Assembly (NCBI GenBank): GCA_009377755.1
Contig: WHTM01000040.1
Span: forward strand, 1-42,859
Source of the DNA: Hyphomicrobiales bacterium
GTDB lineage: Bacteria > Pseudomonadota > Alphaproteobacteria > Rhizobiales > Xanthobacteraceae
DNA length: 42,859 nucleotides
Reading direction: 5' to 3'
In this document: positions 8,582-18,023 of the stretch, one piece after another
Numbering within the stretch: the stretch's first letter is position 1
Layout of the letters: each line of letters starts with the position of its first letter
Position numbers and translations under genes: made by a program
The notes under the pieces: model-generated
The model's database searches: none
Seen by the model: only the letters and a program-made list of their open reading frames with translations
What the model was told of the DNA's origin: nothing

Positions 8582-8793
8582 GCGGGGACTCCTTGGGCGA
8601 AATGGGGCGGCTCCGGCGCGCCGAAGCGCGACGCCGGCCGTGAGGGCGGTTGTAAGAGGGGCGGGGAAGCGGGGCAAGGCCGCTGACGCTAGGACTCGCT
8701 CCCACTTGCCGGGAGCGCTGGGAAGGAAGGGCTAGGAAGGGATTTGTGAATCGCACCAGCGTCGCAGTCGCATGATCTCCACAGGCAAGAGAA

Positions 8794-8964
8794 TCAGTTA
8801 GCTTCCGGAAAGCGCGGCGCGGCGATCAATCCGTTGAAATAATTGTCGAGGTCGGCGTCGTCGATCTCGATAAAGTCGCCGCGTTCGAGCGCGGCGACTC
8901 CGGCCTTGATCTGCAGGCGCAGCACCTTCAGCTTCAACTCATCCTCTCGACGATGCCTTGTCAT
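8794..8964 (-). pseudogene. remnant resembling the C-terminal half of a ParD-type antitoxin
   Basis: A 56-residue frame, MTRHRREDELKLKVLRLQI then KAGVAALERGDFIEIDDADL. Helical, charged sequences of the form DExKLxxLRxxIxxGxxALExGDF are what follows the ribbon-helix-helix domain in ParD antitoxins. Here that DNA-binding part is absent and no ParE-like toxin lies on either side. The ATG at 8964 overlaps the stop of the TctC-type gene upstream (ATGA), so it could still be translated by coupling. A small intact gene of another family is possible; I lean to a truncated antitoxin. Confidence 0.4.
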
Positions 8965-9941
8965 TGCGGCTGGACGCCGGCGTCCTTGATCATCTTTCCC
9001 CACTTGGCAAGCTGAACCTTGACGAAATCGCCGAACTCGCCGGGCGTGCTGGAGAACGCCTCGAAGCCGACCGAAGCCAGCTTGGCCTTCACCTCCGGGT
9101 TTTCGATGATCGTGCGCAACTCGGTGTTGAGCCGGTTGACGACGTCCGGCGGCGTGTTCGCCGGCGCCAACAGTCCGGCCCAGGAATCCATGTCGAAGCC
9201 CTTGAGCCCCGCTTCGTCCAGCGTGGGAAGCTCCGGGATCAGCGTGCTGCGCTGGATGCGCGTCACCGCCAGTGCGCGGAGCCTGTCGGCTTTGACATGG
9301 GGAAGCCCGGTCGTCAGGTCGTTGAACATCAGCGACACCCGGCCGGCGAGCAGGTCTTGGATCGCCTGCGGCGCGCTCCGGTAGGGGACGTGAACGATGT
9401 CGATCTTGGCCCAGACCTTGAGCGTTTCGCCGGCGACCACCCCTGAAGTATTGCCGCTGCCGAACGACAGTTTGCCCGGGTTGGCCTTGGCGTGGGCGAT
9501 CAGCTCAGGGATCGTCTTGGCCGGCACGTCCGGATGCAGCACCAGCATCAGCGTGAAACTGCCGACCCGGGTCACCGGCGCGAAATCCTTCACCGGGTCG
9601 TAGGCGATGGATTTGTTGAGGCTGGGCGCCGCCGAATGCGGCGAGTTCCCGCTCATGAACAGCGTGTAGCCGTCGGGCGCCGAGCGCGCGACATAGGCCG
9701 CCGCGATGGCACCGTTCGCCCCCGCCTTGTTTTCGATCACGATGCTCTGCTTGAGCGCGGCGCCGAGATGCTGCGCGACGACGCGGGCGACGGTATCGGT
9801 GGCGCTGCCCGGCCCGAACGGAACGATGACGGTGATCGGCTTGCTCGGATAGGCTTGTGTCGCAGAGCCTTGGGCATGGGCCGCGGCGCTCGAGAGCGCC
9901 AGGCCGGCTGCCGCGATAAGAAGGCGAACCAGACTCTTCAT
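8961..9941 (-). CDS. TctC/Bug-type periplasmic solute-binding protein, orphan
   Basis: A 326-residue binding protein of the tripartite tricarboxylate transporter (Bug) family. The start at 9941 (MKSLVRLLIAAAGLALSSA) has GGAGG upstream and gives a normal signal peptide cleaved at AHAQ; the longer frame to 10085 is not conserved-looking. Family marks: YPSKPITVIVPFGPGSATD at the mature N-terminus, VIENKAGANGAIAA, PDGYTLFM, and VHVPYRSAPQAIQDLLAG. Such proteins bind carboxylates in the periplasm and deliver them to TctAB, but no tctA or tctB is in the window. Orphan Bug proteins are common in proteobacteria and can also act as sensors. It interrupts the rph/hrcA neighbourhood. Confidence 0.9.
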   Translation of the reverse strand: MKSLVRLLIAAAGLALSSAAAHAQGSATQAYPSKPITVIVPFGPGSATDTVARVVAQHLGAALKQSIVIENKAGANGAIAAAYVARSAPDGYTLFMSGNSPHSAAPSLNKSIAYDPVKDFAPVTRVGSFTLMLVLHPDVPAKTIPELIAHAKANPGKLSFGSGNTSGVVAGETLKVWAKIDIVHVPYRSAPQAIQDLLAGRVSLMFNDLTTGLPHVKADRLRALAVTRIQRSTLIPELPTLDEAGLKGFDMDSWAGLLAPANTPPDVVNRLNTELRTIIENPEVKAKLASVGFEAFSSTPGEFGDFVKVQLAKWGKMIKDAGVQPQ

Positions 9942-10095
9942 TGCGTCATTCCTCCCTGTGTCGCTGCGAGGTCGTCGTTTCGGTTGCGTCAGCTGTCGAA
10001 TGCGCCCGCGACCTTCTTGACCGGTGCGATGCGAGCATAACACATTGGCGTAAACCGGCGCGGGCGGCACTAGCGCCGTCTCCACCGCCTACCGG

Positions 10096-10683
10096 ATGTG
10101 TCTTGCTGACACAGGCCGATTGACGTTGCCCATGCCCGGTGCGGACTATCAGGATACGGTCGCGGACTATCTCGACCTGCAGTATCAGAAGAATGGAGCC
10201 TTCAATCCGTTCGTGCAGCTGATTCATAGCGAGGATTACCTCGATATGAGCGCCTACGCATTCTCGATCGATGACGCCGTCGGCAACATGAACGAGCCGG
10301 GCAAGGGGCTCATCATCACGGTCGGAGGAAGCCGGGGATTGGTCAACAAGAATCCCTTCAACAAGAACAAGATCATCTATGTGAACCTGGGAGCCCCGCA
10401 AGACAGTGGACCCAAATGGAAGCTGTACGGTGTCTGCACGAATACGCCGGACCAGGACGTCAATCCGCACTTCCCGAGCTTTCCGATCGTCACGGTGGAT
10501 TATCCCTGCAGGATCAGCCTGACCGATACCAATGATACCCGGTATGAGCTCGTGGTCCGCAACGAGCCGCCCGATCCGGTCATCGGATGCGGCAGCAGCG
10601 ACAGCCCCGCTTGGTGCCAGGCTGCGAACGTGAGCAGGGACAACAAGAGCTGGTATATCAACACGCCTCCACCGGCACCATGA
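10096..10683 (+). CDS. unidentified protein, probably a 5'-truncated gene
   Basis: A 195-residue frame unlike its neighbours: rich in Asn, Asp, Pro and Tyr and clearly lower in GC. It has no signal peptide and no convincing ribosome site at the ATG at 10096; the frame stays open back to 10054, where it meets a stop, so the real beginning may be lost. Visible segments include NPFVQLIHSEDYLDMSAYAF, SIDDAVGNMNEPGKGLIIT, VGGSRGL and four cysteines. The DDAxG and LxIxVGG pieces recall GH64 beta-1,3-glucanases and other thaumatin-like proteins, but the match is too weak for a call. It ends PPPAP. Base composition suggests acquired DNA left between rph and hrcA. Confidence 0.5.
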   Translation: MCLADTGRLTLPMPGADYQDTVADYLDLQYQKNGAFNPFVQLIHSEDYLDMSAYAFSIDDAVGNMNEPGKGLIITVGGSRGLVNKNPFNKNKIIYVNLGAPQDSGPKWKLYGVCTNTPDQDVNPHFPSFPIVTVDYPCRISLTDTNDTRYELVVRNEPPDPVIGCGSSDSPAWCQAANVSRDNKSWYINTPPPAP

Positions 10684-10762
10684 GGCGAGTCTGATCGCGG
10701 GGGAATGTCCCGGCCGATCAATAGCAAGCCTCAGTCACGTGCCCCGGAGGCGGGGCAGGTGA

Positions 10763-10845
10763 AACGCTGCGCTGATCCGGGGCCGTTCCATGCTCCGAAT
10801 GCGTGACGGTCCCGGTTCTGCGGCTGCGCTGCGCCCGGGACACGG
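10763..10845. repeat. dispersed repeat, family E (copy 1)
   Basis: Contains GCTGATCCGGGG, a spacer, then GCGCCCGGGACACG, matching in order the units of the longer copies at 19859-19985 and 25120-25175. It lies in the 236 bases between the low-GC fragment and hrcA and must be part of, or close to, the hrcA leader. Confidence 0.6.
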
Positions 10846-10919
10846 TCGACACCCCGCCCTTGCCAACCGCCCTGCCAGCCTCCAGATTCCTCCCCCGGTG
10901 TCCGCAGGAGCTTCAGGCG

Positions 10920-12005
10920 TTGGCGTCCCACGATATCCCGATCGGCACATCGCAGGTGAGCCTCGCGCAGCTCAACGAGCGCTCGCGCGAGATTTTCCGG
11001 CAGATCGTGGAGAGCTATCTCGCCACCGGCGAGCCGGTCGGCTCGCGCAACATCTCCCGCATCATCCCGATGACGCTGTCGCCGGCCTCGGTGCGCAACG
11101 TAATGTCGGACCTCGAGCATCTCGGCCTGGTCTACGCGCCGCACACCTCCGCCGGACGGCTGCCCACCGAGCTCGGCCTGCGCTTCTTCGTCGATGCGCT
11201 GATGGAGATCGGCAACCTATCTGAGGACGATCGCCGCTCGATCGAGGCGCAGGCGGCGGCCGGCGGGCAGGCGAAGCCGTTGGACGCGGTGCTGTCGGAA
11301 GCCTCGGCGCTTCTGTCGGGACTCACGCGCTCGGCCGGCATCGTGCTCACCCATAAGAGCGAGACGCGGCTCAAGCACATCGAGTTCGTGCGGCTCGAGC
11401 CGGAGCGGGCGCTGGTGGTGCTGGTCGCCGAGGACGGCCAGGTCGAGAACCGCGTGCTCGATCTTCCCGTCGGCCTGCCGACCTCGGCGCTGACCGAGGC
11501 CGCGAACTTTCTCAACGCGCGCATCCGCGGCAGGACGCTCGCCGAGGCCAAGGCCGAGCTTGAACGTGCGCTGGCGGCCGCCCAGGCCGAGCTCGATCAG
11601 CTCACGCAGAAGATCATCGCCGCCGGCCTGGCGAGCTGGTCGGGCGGCGAGAGCGAGGAGCGCCGTCTGATCGTGCGCGGCCACGCCAACCTGCTCGATG
11701 ACTTGCACGCGCTCGACGACCTGGAGCGCGTGCGGCTCCTGTTCGACGACCTGGAGACCAAGCGCGCCATCGTCGACCTGCTGGGCCTCGCCGAGCGCGC
11801 CGAGGGGGTGCGCATCTTCATCGGCTCGGAGAACAAGCTGTTCTCGCTGTCCGGCTCGTCGACCATCATCGCGCCCTACCGCGACGGATCGGGCAGCATC
11901 GTCGGGGTGATCGGCGTGATCGGGCCGACGCGGCTCAACTACGCGCGCGTCATCCCGATGGTCGACTACACCGCCAAGGTGGTGAGCCAGATGCTGCGGC
12001 GGTGA
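10920..12005 (+). CDS. hrcA: heat-inducible transcription repressor HrcA
   Basis: A 361-residue repressor that in other bacteria binds the CIRCE operator and is stabilised by GroEL. The start is set at the TTG at 10920 ([12 protein letters not shown]), which has AGGAG nine bases upstream and gives the usual length; the ATG at 10803 would add 39 residues encoded by a dispersed repeat. The winged-helix N-terminus is clear ([20 protein letters not shown], then [18 protein letters not shown] and [19 protein letters not shown]), followed by the GAF-like HrcA domain and a C-terminal [19 protein letters not shown]. No CIRCE sequence was found anywhere in this window, so its target, expected to be groESL, lies elsewhere. 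Confidence 0.94.
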   Translation: MASHDIPIGTSQVSLAQLNERSREIFRQIVESYLATGEPVGSRNISRIIPMTLSPASVRNVMSDLEHLGLVYAPHTSAGRLPTELGLRFFVDALMEIGNLSEDDRRSIEAQAAAGGQAKPLDAVLSEASALLSGLTRSAGIVLTHKSETRLKHIEFVRLEPERALVVLVAEDGQVENRVLDLPVGLPTSALTEAANFLNARIRGRTLAEAKAELERALAAAQAELDQLTQKIIAAGLASWSGGESEERRLIVRGHANLLDDLHALDDLERVRLLFDDLETKRAIVDLLGLAERAEGVRIFIGSENKLFSLSGSSTIIAPYRDGSGSIVGVIGVIGPTRLNYARVIPMVDYTAKVVSQMLRR

Positions 12006-12035
12006 CGGCGGCAGTCGTGCTGCCGCCTCTCCGGA

Positions 12036-12160
12036 GTCATGCCCGCGAATGGCGGGCATCCAGTAATCCGAGGTGTTGCGGCTTCCTGCCGCGATGCCAC
12101 GGGTTACTGGGCCCCCGCTCCCCGCCTGCGCGGGGACAGGCTTCGCGGGGACGACGGGGG
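12036..12160. repeat. palindromic intergenic repeat between hrcA and grpE
   Basis: Hairpin 1 is CCCGCGAATGGCGGG (12041-12055). Hairpin 2 pairs CCAGTAATCC at about 12060 with the mirrored GGGTTACTGG at about 12110. A third GC-rich pair, CCCGCCTGCGCGGGG and its neighbour, follows. Repeats of the type GGCGGGCATCCAGTA are frequent in Rhizobiales intergenic DNA. It may affect mRNA stability between hrcA and grpE. Confidence 0.65.
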
Positions 12161-12170
12161 TCGCCGGGCG

Positions 12171-12199
12171 CTTGATATTTTTCCGCGGAATCCTGATAT
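12171..12199 (+). promoter_or_regulatory. probable RpoH (sigma-32) promoter of grpE
   Basis: CTTG at 12171-12174, 17 bases, then CCTGATAT at 12192-12199. The alphaproteobacterial RpoH consensus is CTTG, 16-17 bases, CYTATNT. The -35 and spacing are perfect and the -10 is one insertion away from consensus. It lies 40 bases before the grpE start. Confidence 0.5.
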
Positions 12200-12239
12200 C
12201 CCGGGCGGCACGAACGAAATCACAAGGGGAACAAGCACG

Positions 12240-12863
12240 ATGACCGACCCGACCGCGCGCCCGTCGGACGGCGCGGCCGAGCAGCCGGAAGCGCGCGAGG
12301 CGCAAGCCAACGGCGATATCGCGACCCCGGACGCCGATCCGGCAGCGGCGCTCGCGCGCGAGGCCGCCGATTATAAGGACAAGCTGCTCCGCACTCTGGC
12401 GGACATGGAGAATTTGCGACGCCGGACCGAACGGGAGGTCGCCGATACCCGGAACTATGGCATCGCGTCGTTTGCCCGCGACATCCTGGCGGTTGCCGAC
12501 AACATGGAGCGGGCCCTGAATGCGCTCGACGCGGAACTTCGGCAGACCGCGGATGCCGGCACCAAGGCGCTGCTCGACGGCGTCGAGCTGACCGAGCGCG
12601 AACTATTGAAGGTGCTGGAGAAGCACGGTGTGAAGCGGTTCGAGCCGCTCGGCGAGCGCTTCGACCCGAACCTGCACCAGGCGATGTACGAGGTTCCCGA
12701 TGTCTCGGTCCCGTCCGGTCAGGTCGTGCAGGTGGTGCAGCCGGGCTACATGATCTCCGACCGGATGCTCCGCCCCGCGCTGGTCGCCGTCGCCAAGGGC
12801 GGGCCGAAGGCGTCGGGCCAGCCGCAGACGAACGACAACGCCGAGACGCCGCCGGAGCAGTAA
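12240..12863 (+). CDS. grpE: nucleotide exchange factor GrpE
   Basis: A 207-residue cochaperone that releases ADP from DnaK and acts as a thermosensor. The ATG at 12240 follows AAGGGGA; a longer frame to 12039 is encoded by the upstream repeat. The acidic, disordered N-terminus is followed by the long coiled coil (YKDKLLRTLADMENLRRRTE, typical of GrpE) and the C-terminal beta domain (RFDPNLHQAMYEVPD, then GYMISDRMLRPALVAVAKG). The gene is 234 bases after hrcA but about 3.1 kb from dnaK, since unrelated genes lie between. Likely heat-induced through the RpoH-type promoter at 12171. Confidence 0.95.
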   Translation: MTDPTARPSDGAAEQPEAREAQANGDIATPDADPAAALAREAADYKDKLLRTLADMENLRRRTEREVADTRNYGIASFARDILAVADNMERALNALDAELRQTADAGTKALLDGVELTERELLKVLEKHGVKRFEPLGERFDPNLHQAMYEVPDVSVPSGQVVQVVQPGYMISDRMLRPALVAVAKGGPKASGQPQTNDNAETPPEQ

Positions 12864-12885
12864 GCCCGCGGACTCTCCACGGCTC

Positions 12886-13005
12886 GTTTCCGCGAAGGGC
12901 GGGAACCCATACTCCGAGAACTCCCGATAGATTTGCGGTTATGGGTCCCGGCTTGCGGCCGCACGCAGCCAAACTTACGCCTGCACTGGCCGGGATGGCA
13001 CAATC
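12886..13005. repeat. dispersed repeat, family D (copy 1)
   Basis: Shared parts in order: CGGGAACCCATAC, then GGTTATGGGTCCCGGCTTGC, then CGCACGCAGCCAAACTTACG. The same order is found at 31998-32130 and, more diverged, at 42525-42680. The two CCCAT/ATGGG parts can pair as a hairpin. It separates the convergent ends of grpE and the gene at 13011. Confidence 0.7.
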
Positions 13006-13010
13006 CCTGC

Positions 13011-13973
13011 CTACCGTTTCGGCCGAATGCCGTCGCGCACCGTACGGAACCTTGGAAAATCGCGGCCCCAGTTGTCCTTCAGCGTTACGCCGACGATGTG
13101 CATGTAAGCGTTTTGGCCGAAGCGCAGCCACTGCACCACCATGACCGGTGCGCCGGTCATGGCATCTCGAGCGTCCGCGCGGATCTCATGGGCGGGATGG
13201 CCCTCGACCCGGATCATCTCGGACGCGGTGACGCGCCGGTCGGCGAAGCCGGGCAGGTTGTTGAATGCCGCCTGCGCGAGCCGCGTCCGGTCGTTGGTCT
13301 GTCCCGCTCCGCCCGGGGCGATGCCGATGACCACATGCGGCTGCTCGACGGCATGCAAGTCGTCGCGCGGGCCGTCCGTGAGAATCACCGTGCTGCGGTT
13401 CAACACCGTCACGACACGGAAACCGGCCAAATCCTCGACTCGGTACGGCAGCAGACCGAGCTGCTCGCCGATCGGTGTGGCACGGGTGGTCAGCGATGCC
13501 AGCGCTGTCCGAATCGCCTCGTCGGGATAAAGATCGCGCGCCGCATCGGGAATCTGCACCGAAACCAACGCCGTGAATTTCGGCAGCAGCGCAACCAGCA
13601 TCCACCTGCGCATGTTCTCGCGAGTATCGTCACCGGCGCTGAGCACCGCGGTGCCGGCCTCGGTGAACAGCGTCTCGCGCCGGTCGACCACGATGCCACG
13701 GTCCTTGGCGGCGGCGGTCGTCATTGAGCTCTCGACGGGCACGTAGGCCGAGCGGGGCAGCTCCAGCATCAGTATGGAGACCTTGTTGTCGGGATCGTGA
13801 AATCCCGGTGCTGTGCCGCCGAGACGCAGTCCCGGCGGGGGCGCCAGGCCAATGCTGCTGCCGACCGGATACTGGACCTCGGCCGCAATCGCGGGAAACG
13901 CGCCACACGCGCCGGCAACCGTGGCGGCTGCCACCCATCGGATCAGTCGTCGTCGAGACAGGTCATGGGGCAT
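13011..13973 (-). CDS. exported protein of unknown function, possible Tat substrate
   Basis: A 320-residue protein whose N-terminus, MPHDLSRRRLIRWVAAATVA, has a twin-arginine-like motif (SRRRLIR) before a hydrophobic stretch, with cleavage probably after AIAA. The mature part begins EVQYPVGSSIGLAPPPGLRL, a pattern seen in exported proteins that take up lipophilic ligands, but no catalytic motif can be seen. Towards the C-terminus ASEMIRVEGHPAHEIRADAR and QWLRFGQNAYMHIVGV suggest a beta-sheet fold like DUF1795/PsbP-type proteins. The start at 13973 is preferred to 14048 because of the signal. It is convergent with grpE and not part of the heat-shock block. Function unknown. Confidence 0.7.
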   Translation of the reverse strand: MPHDLSRRRLIRWVAAATVAGACGAFPAIAAEVQYPVGSSIGLAPPPGLRLGGTAPGFHDPDNKVSILMLELPRSAYVPVESSMTTAAAKDRGIVVDRRETLFTEAGTAVLSAGDDTRENMRRWMLVALLPKFTALVSVQIPDAARDLYPDEAIRTALASLTTRATPIGEQLGLLPYRVEDLAGFRVVTVLNRSTVILTDGPRDDLHAVEQPHVVIGIAPGGAGQTNDRTRLAQAAFNNLPGFADRRVTASEMIRVEGHPAHEIRADARDAMTGAPVMVVQWLRFGQNAYMHIVGVTLKDNWGRDFPRFRTVRDGIRPKR

Positions 13974-14176
13974 CGGAACGATCACCAGTCGGACATGGCG
14001 GCTGCCTAGCCTTCCATGTCCGAAGCTGCAAGGGCAATGGATAGTCACACTCCCGGCGCGCCACCATGGTTGGTCGGTTTAGCTTGTTTCAGGGGATAGC
14101 AGGAGACGACGATGTGGTCGCAGGCCGTACGCGCCGGGGCATCGGTGCTGCTTGCGCGACGCCCAGCGGGAACTCG

Positions 14177-14383
14177 TTACCGTCCGCGCCGCTGCGACTT
14201 GAGCGTTGACCGGACGATCACCCTAGCGACGCGCGATTGAACGGTCGGGTCGGTGAGCAACTCGAAATAGCTGAGCGGCTTGCCCCAGCTCTCCGGGTCG
14301 GAGGCCAGCCGCTCCATGTCTTCGTCCGATCGCGCATTGCCTGCCGACGGAACACGATCGGGGTTTCGACCATCACCTGACAT
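14177..14383 (-). CDS. small hypothetical protein, 68 residues
   Basis: A short gene with ATG at 14383 preceded by GAGGG at a usable distance. It encodes MSGDGRNPDRVPSAGNARSD, an acidic hydrophilic start, then SWGKPLSYFELLTDPTVQSR and a basic tail rich in Arg and Lys. No membrane segment or known motif. It lies 95 bases downstream of alkB in the same direction. The coding look comes from its composition and ribosome site only; I do not recognise a family. Confidence 0.5.
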   Translation of the reverse strand: MSGDGRNPDRVPSAGNARSDEDMERLASDPESWGKPLSYFELLTDPTVQSRVARVIVRSTLKSQRRGR

Positions 14384-14478
14384 TAAGGCCCTCACGATTG
14401 GGCGATACTTGAGATGAATGTTCTGCGCGAAGTTATGTTCCGTAACGCTGTGACGCGGCGTGGATGAACCTAGAAGAA

Positions 14479-15225
14479 TCAACCAAACGATAGCGGTATG
14501 ACCTTGCCTGCACCGGACCGCGCAGCGTCCGCGACGCGTGTCACACACCGCAGCGTCAGGTTGATCCGGCCGCCTTCCGGCAGCAGCGTCGAGGTGCCCG
14601 CAATGATGCGGTCGATGCCGTGGAAGGCGAGGCGGGCGGAGCCGGCGAGCATCACCGCGTCTCCGGAGGCGAGCCGGAACGATCGCGTCGGATCGCCGCG
14701 CCTGGTGCCGCCGACGCGGAATAGACCGGTGTCGCCGAGCGAGAGCGACACCACCGGCGCGCCGAAGTCCTGCTCGTCGCGATCCTGGTGCAGGCCCATG
14801 CGGGCCTCTGCACCGTAGTAGTTGATCAGGCAGGCCTCCGGCGGGTGCGGGTGGCCGGCGAGATCGGCCCACGCCCGCATGAGAATGTCGGGAATCGGCG
14901 GCCACGGCCGGCCGGTCTCGGGATGCGTCGGCTGATAGCGGTAGCCGGCCTCGTCGGTCATCCAGCCGAGCGGACCGCAATTGGTCATGCGCACCGACAT
15001 CGGCTTGCCGGTTTTCGGCATACGCGGCGTATAGAGCGGCGCTTCGCGAATGATCTCGCGGATGACGCCGAGCAGCACCTCTTGCGCCGCGCGATCGAGG
15101 TAGCCGGGTCGGAGGATCAGGCCGTTTCTCTCTGCGCGGTCCGCTGACGTTCCCGCGAGCGGTGAGGTCCTGTCTGGCAGGACCGTCGAGCAAGTGGCGT
15201 CACTGGAGGACCACGCAGAGATCAA
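14479..15225 (-). CDS. alkB: AlkB-type Fe(II)/2-oxoglutarate DNA dioxygenase with an altered 5' end
   Basis: The core of AlkB, which removes 1-methyladenine and 3-methylcytosine lesions by oxidative demethylation, is intact. Visible are MSVRMTNCGPLGWMTD (typical AlkB nucleotide-binding region), the iron ligands in LHQDRDEQDF (HxD), the distal His in AFHGIDRI, and the 2-oxoglutarate arginines in RINLTLR. The beginning is odd. Conserved sequence starts at GLILRPGYLDRAAQEVL (about 15125), yet no ATG or GTG lies just upstream. The nearest possible start is a TTG at 15225 with GGAG 11 bases before it, inside the stop region of the neighbouring pseudogene. The native start was probably lost in the rearrangement that produced the pseudogene. 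It may be silent or expressed from the substitute start. Confidence 0.75.
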   Translation of the reverse strand: MISAWSSSDATCSTVLPDRTSPLAGTSADRAERNGLILRPGYLDRAAQEVLLGVIREIIREAPLYTPRMPKTGKPMSVRMTNCGPLGWMTDEAGYRYQPTHPETGRPWPPIPDILMRAWADLAGHPHPPEACLINYYGAEARMGLHQDRDEQDFGAPVVSLSLGDTGLFRVGGTRRGDPTRSFRLASGDAVMLAGSARLAFHGIDRIIAGTSTLLPEGGRINLTLRCVTRVADAARSGAGKVIPLSFG

Positions 15226-15607
15226 GCTGCTTGTGTCTCCGCCAACGCGATCTTGGGGGGCACCAGGCGCTCGTTCACGAGCGCCTGCCTGTCGCCCGCC
15301 GTGCCGGCCTCGTGATGCTCCGCGTCCTCGTTCACGTTCCATACGTCGTCGCGCCGCTCGCCCACGAGGATGTTCCGGGCCGTCATCATCGCATGGTCCG
15401 GCTTGTTGCACCATGGTCCGGCTTGTTGCACTATGCATGCCGTTTGCACTATGCATGCCGTTGCGGCCGACGAGATGCAACGGTCGGGAAAGTCGATTCC
15501 AGGTCGAGGCGGATCATCGCGATGTGGTCGCGGTAGCCGTCATCATAGACGGGATAGGCCTTCGGCTGGCGCGCCACACAAGCATCGACCACATCGTCGG
15601 CGGTGAC
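15222..15607 (-). pseudogene. C-terminal remnant of an NAD(P)/FAD-dependent oxidoreductase, frameshifted
   Basis: Pieces of one protein family appear in order in different frames: ADDVVDACVARQPKAYPVYD and IAMIRLDLESTFPT (15607-15487), then LVGRNGMHSA in a second frame, then DHAMMTARNILVGERR and DVWNVNEDAEHHEAG in a third frame, ending at a stop at 15222. I recognise this order from C-termini of FAD-dependent amine-oxidase or UDP-galactopyranose-mutase-like proteins, where LVGRNGMHKYNNQDHAMMTA is continuous. Here that spot is interrupted by two small tandem duplications (15392-15462) which explain the frame changes. The N-terminal FAD-binding part is missing and replaced by an acyltransferase fragment. 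Confidence 0.7.
15392..15462. repeat. two adjacent tandem micro-duplications
   Basis: A 20-base unit occurs exactly twice (15392-15411 and 15412-15431). Directly after it an 18-base unit beginning TATGCATGCCGTT occurs at 15432-15449 and, partly, from 15450. They lie inside the oxidoreductase remnant and break its frame. This looks like replication slippage. Confidence 0.85.
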
Positions 15608-15690
15608 CAAGAGCCCCGGAACCTTCGCGTGAAATCCGATGACGACCAAGACGGCGATCGCCCGGATTCCGTCGAGGGCGGGGTTGTTTC
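15608..15690 (-). pseudogene. N-terminal scrap of an acyltransferase-3 (OafA-like) protein
   Basis: The frame reads NPALDGIRAIAVLVVIGFHA then KVPG, the classic first membrane helix of acyltransferase family 3 (LDGLRAIAVLxVxxFHAxxPG). It stops matching after about 27 residues, where the sequence changes in frame to the oxidoreductase remnant at 15607. It is a chimeric junction of two unrelated gene fragments, not a real fusion protein. No intact acyltransferase gene is nearby. Confidence 0.65.
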
Positions 15691-15804
15691 TGCCCGAGGG
15701 ACGGGCCTGTCGCCAGAACCCGGGGGAGCGGGGTTCCGGCCGGCCCGGCTGCAGGCTGTTCCGGCAACTGCCTTGATTATCCTCTCCGTTCCGTGATGGG
15801 CTGC

Positions 15805-15832
15805 CTTGCGGGTACAAGCCGCCCTCCTATAT
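15805..15832 (+). promoter_or_regulatory. RpoH (sigma-32) promoter of dnaK
   Basis: CTTG at 15805-15808, exactly 17 bases, then CCTATAT at 15826-15832, an exact match to the alphaproteobacterial RpoH consensus CTTG-N17-CYTATNT. Transcription would begin near 15840, leaving a leader of about 130 bases before dnaK. No CIRCE element is present, so control is by sigma-32 and not by HrcA. Confidence 0.78.
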
Positions 15833-15967
15833 GAGCCAAGACGCCGCAGGGGCGGCGATTCGTGTGTAATTTTGGGGGTCGGGAAGGGCTATCGCGGCGG
15901 ACGCCGCGAATGTCCACCGGGCGCCGAGTGGGCCCGTCCGATCTGCCGGACAGAGAGGAAAGAACCT

Positions 15968-17890
<1,923 letters not shown>

Positions 17891-17937
17891 GCGTCTGGTG
17901 CAGGGTCACCGTGCCGAATTCTGTCTACACAGGGTAA

Positions 17938-17959
17938 CCCCCGGGCGGTAACCCGGGGG
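17938..17959. terminator. GC hairpin between dnaK and dnaJ
   Basis: Perfect arms CCCCCGGG (17938-17945) and CCCGGGGG (17952-17959) with the loop CGGTAA. No T-tract follows, so it is more likely a partial attenuator or mRNA-stability hairpin that sets the dnaK to dnaJ ratio than a full terminator. Confidence 0.5.
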
Positions 17960-17975
17960 GCCATGTTGTCGACGG

Positions 17976-17998
17976 ATGGCCGGGTCAAGCCCGGCCAT
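17976..17998. repeat. short perfect hairpin repeat
   Basis: Arms ATGGCCGGG (17976-17984) and CCCGGCCAT (17990-17998) with loop TCAAG. A near-identical hairpin lies at 35688-35710, so it is a dispersed element, here in the dnaK-dnaJ gap. Confidence 0.75.
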
Positions 17999-18023
17999 GA
18001 CACCGTCAGGGGAAACGGTGGGA

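Noticed and set aside
14112-14240. 42-residue frame with a good AGGAG site (MWSQAVRAGASVLLARRP)
   Set aside because: It overlaps the 3' end of the small gene at 14177 on the other strand and has no family support; it may be the remains of a signal-peptide gene.
17938-17959. A full intrinsic terminator after dnaK
   Set aside because: The hairpin is strong but no T-run follows, and dnaJ has no promoter of its own that I can see.
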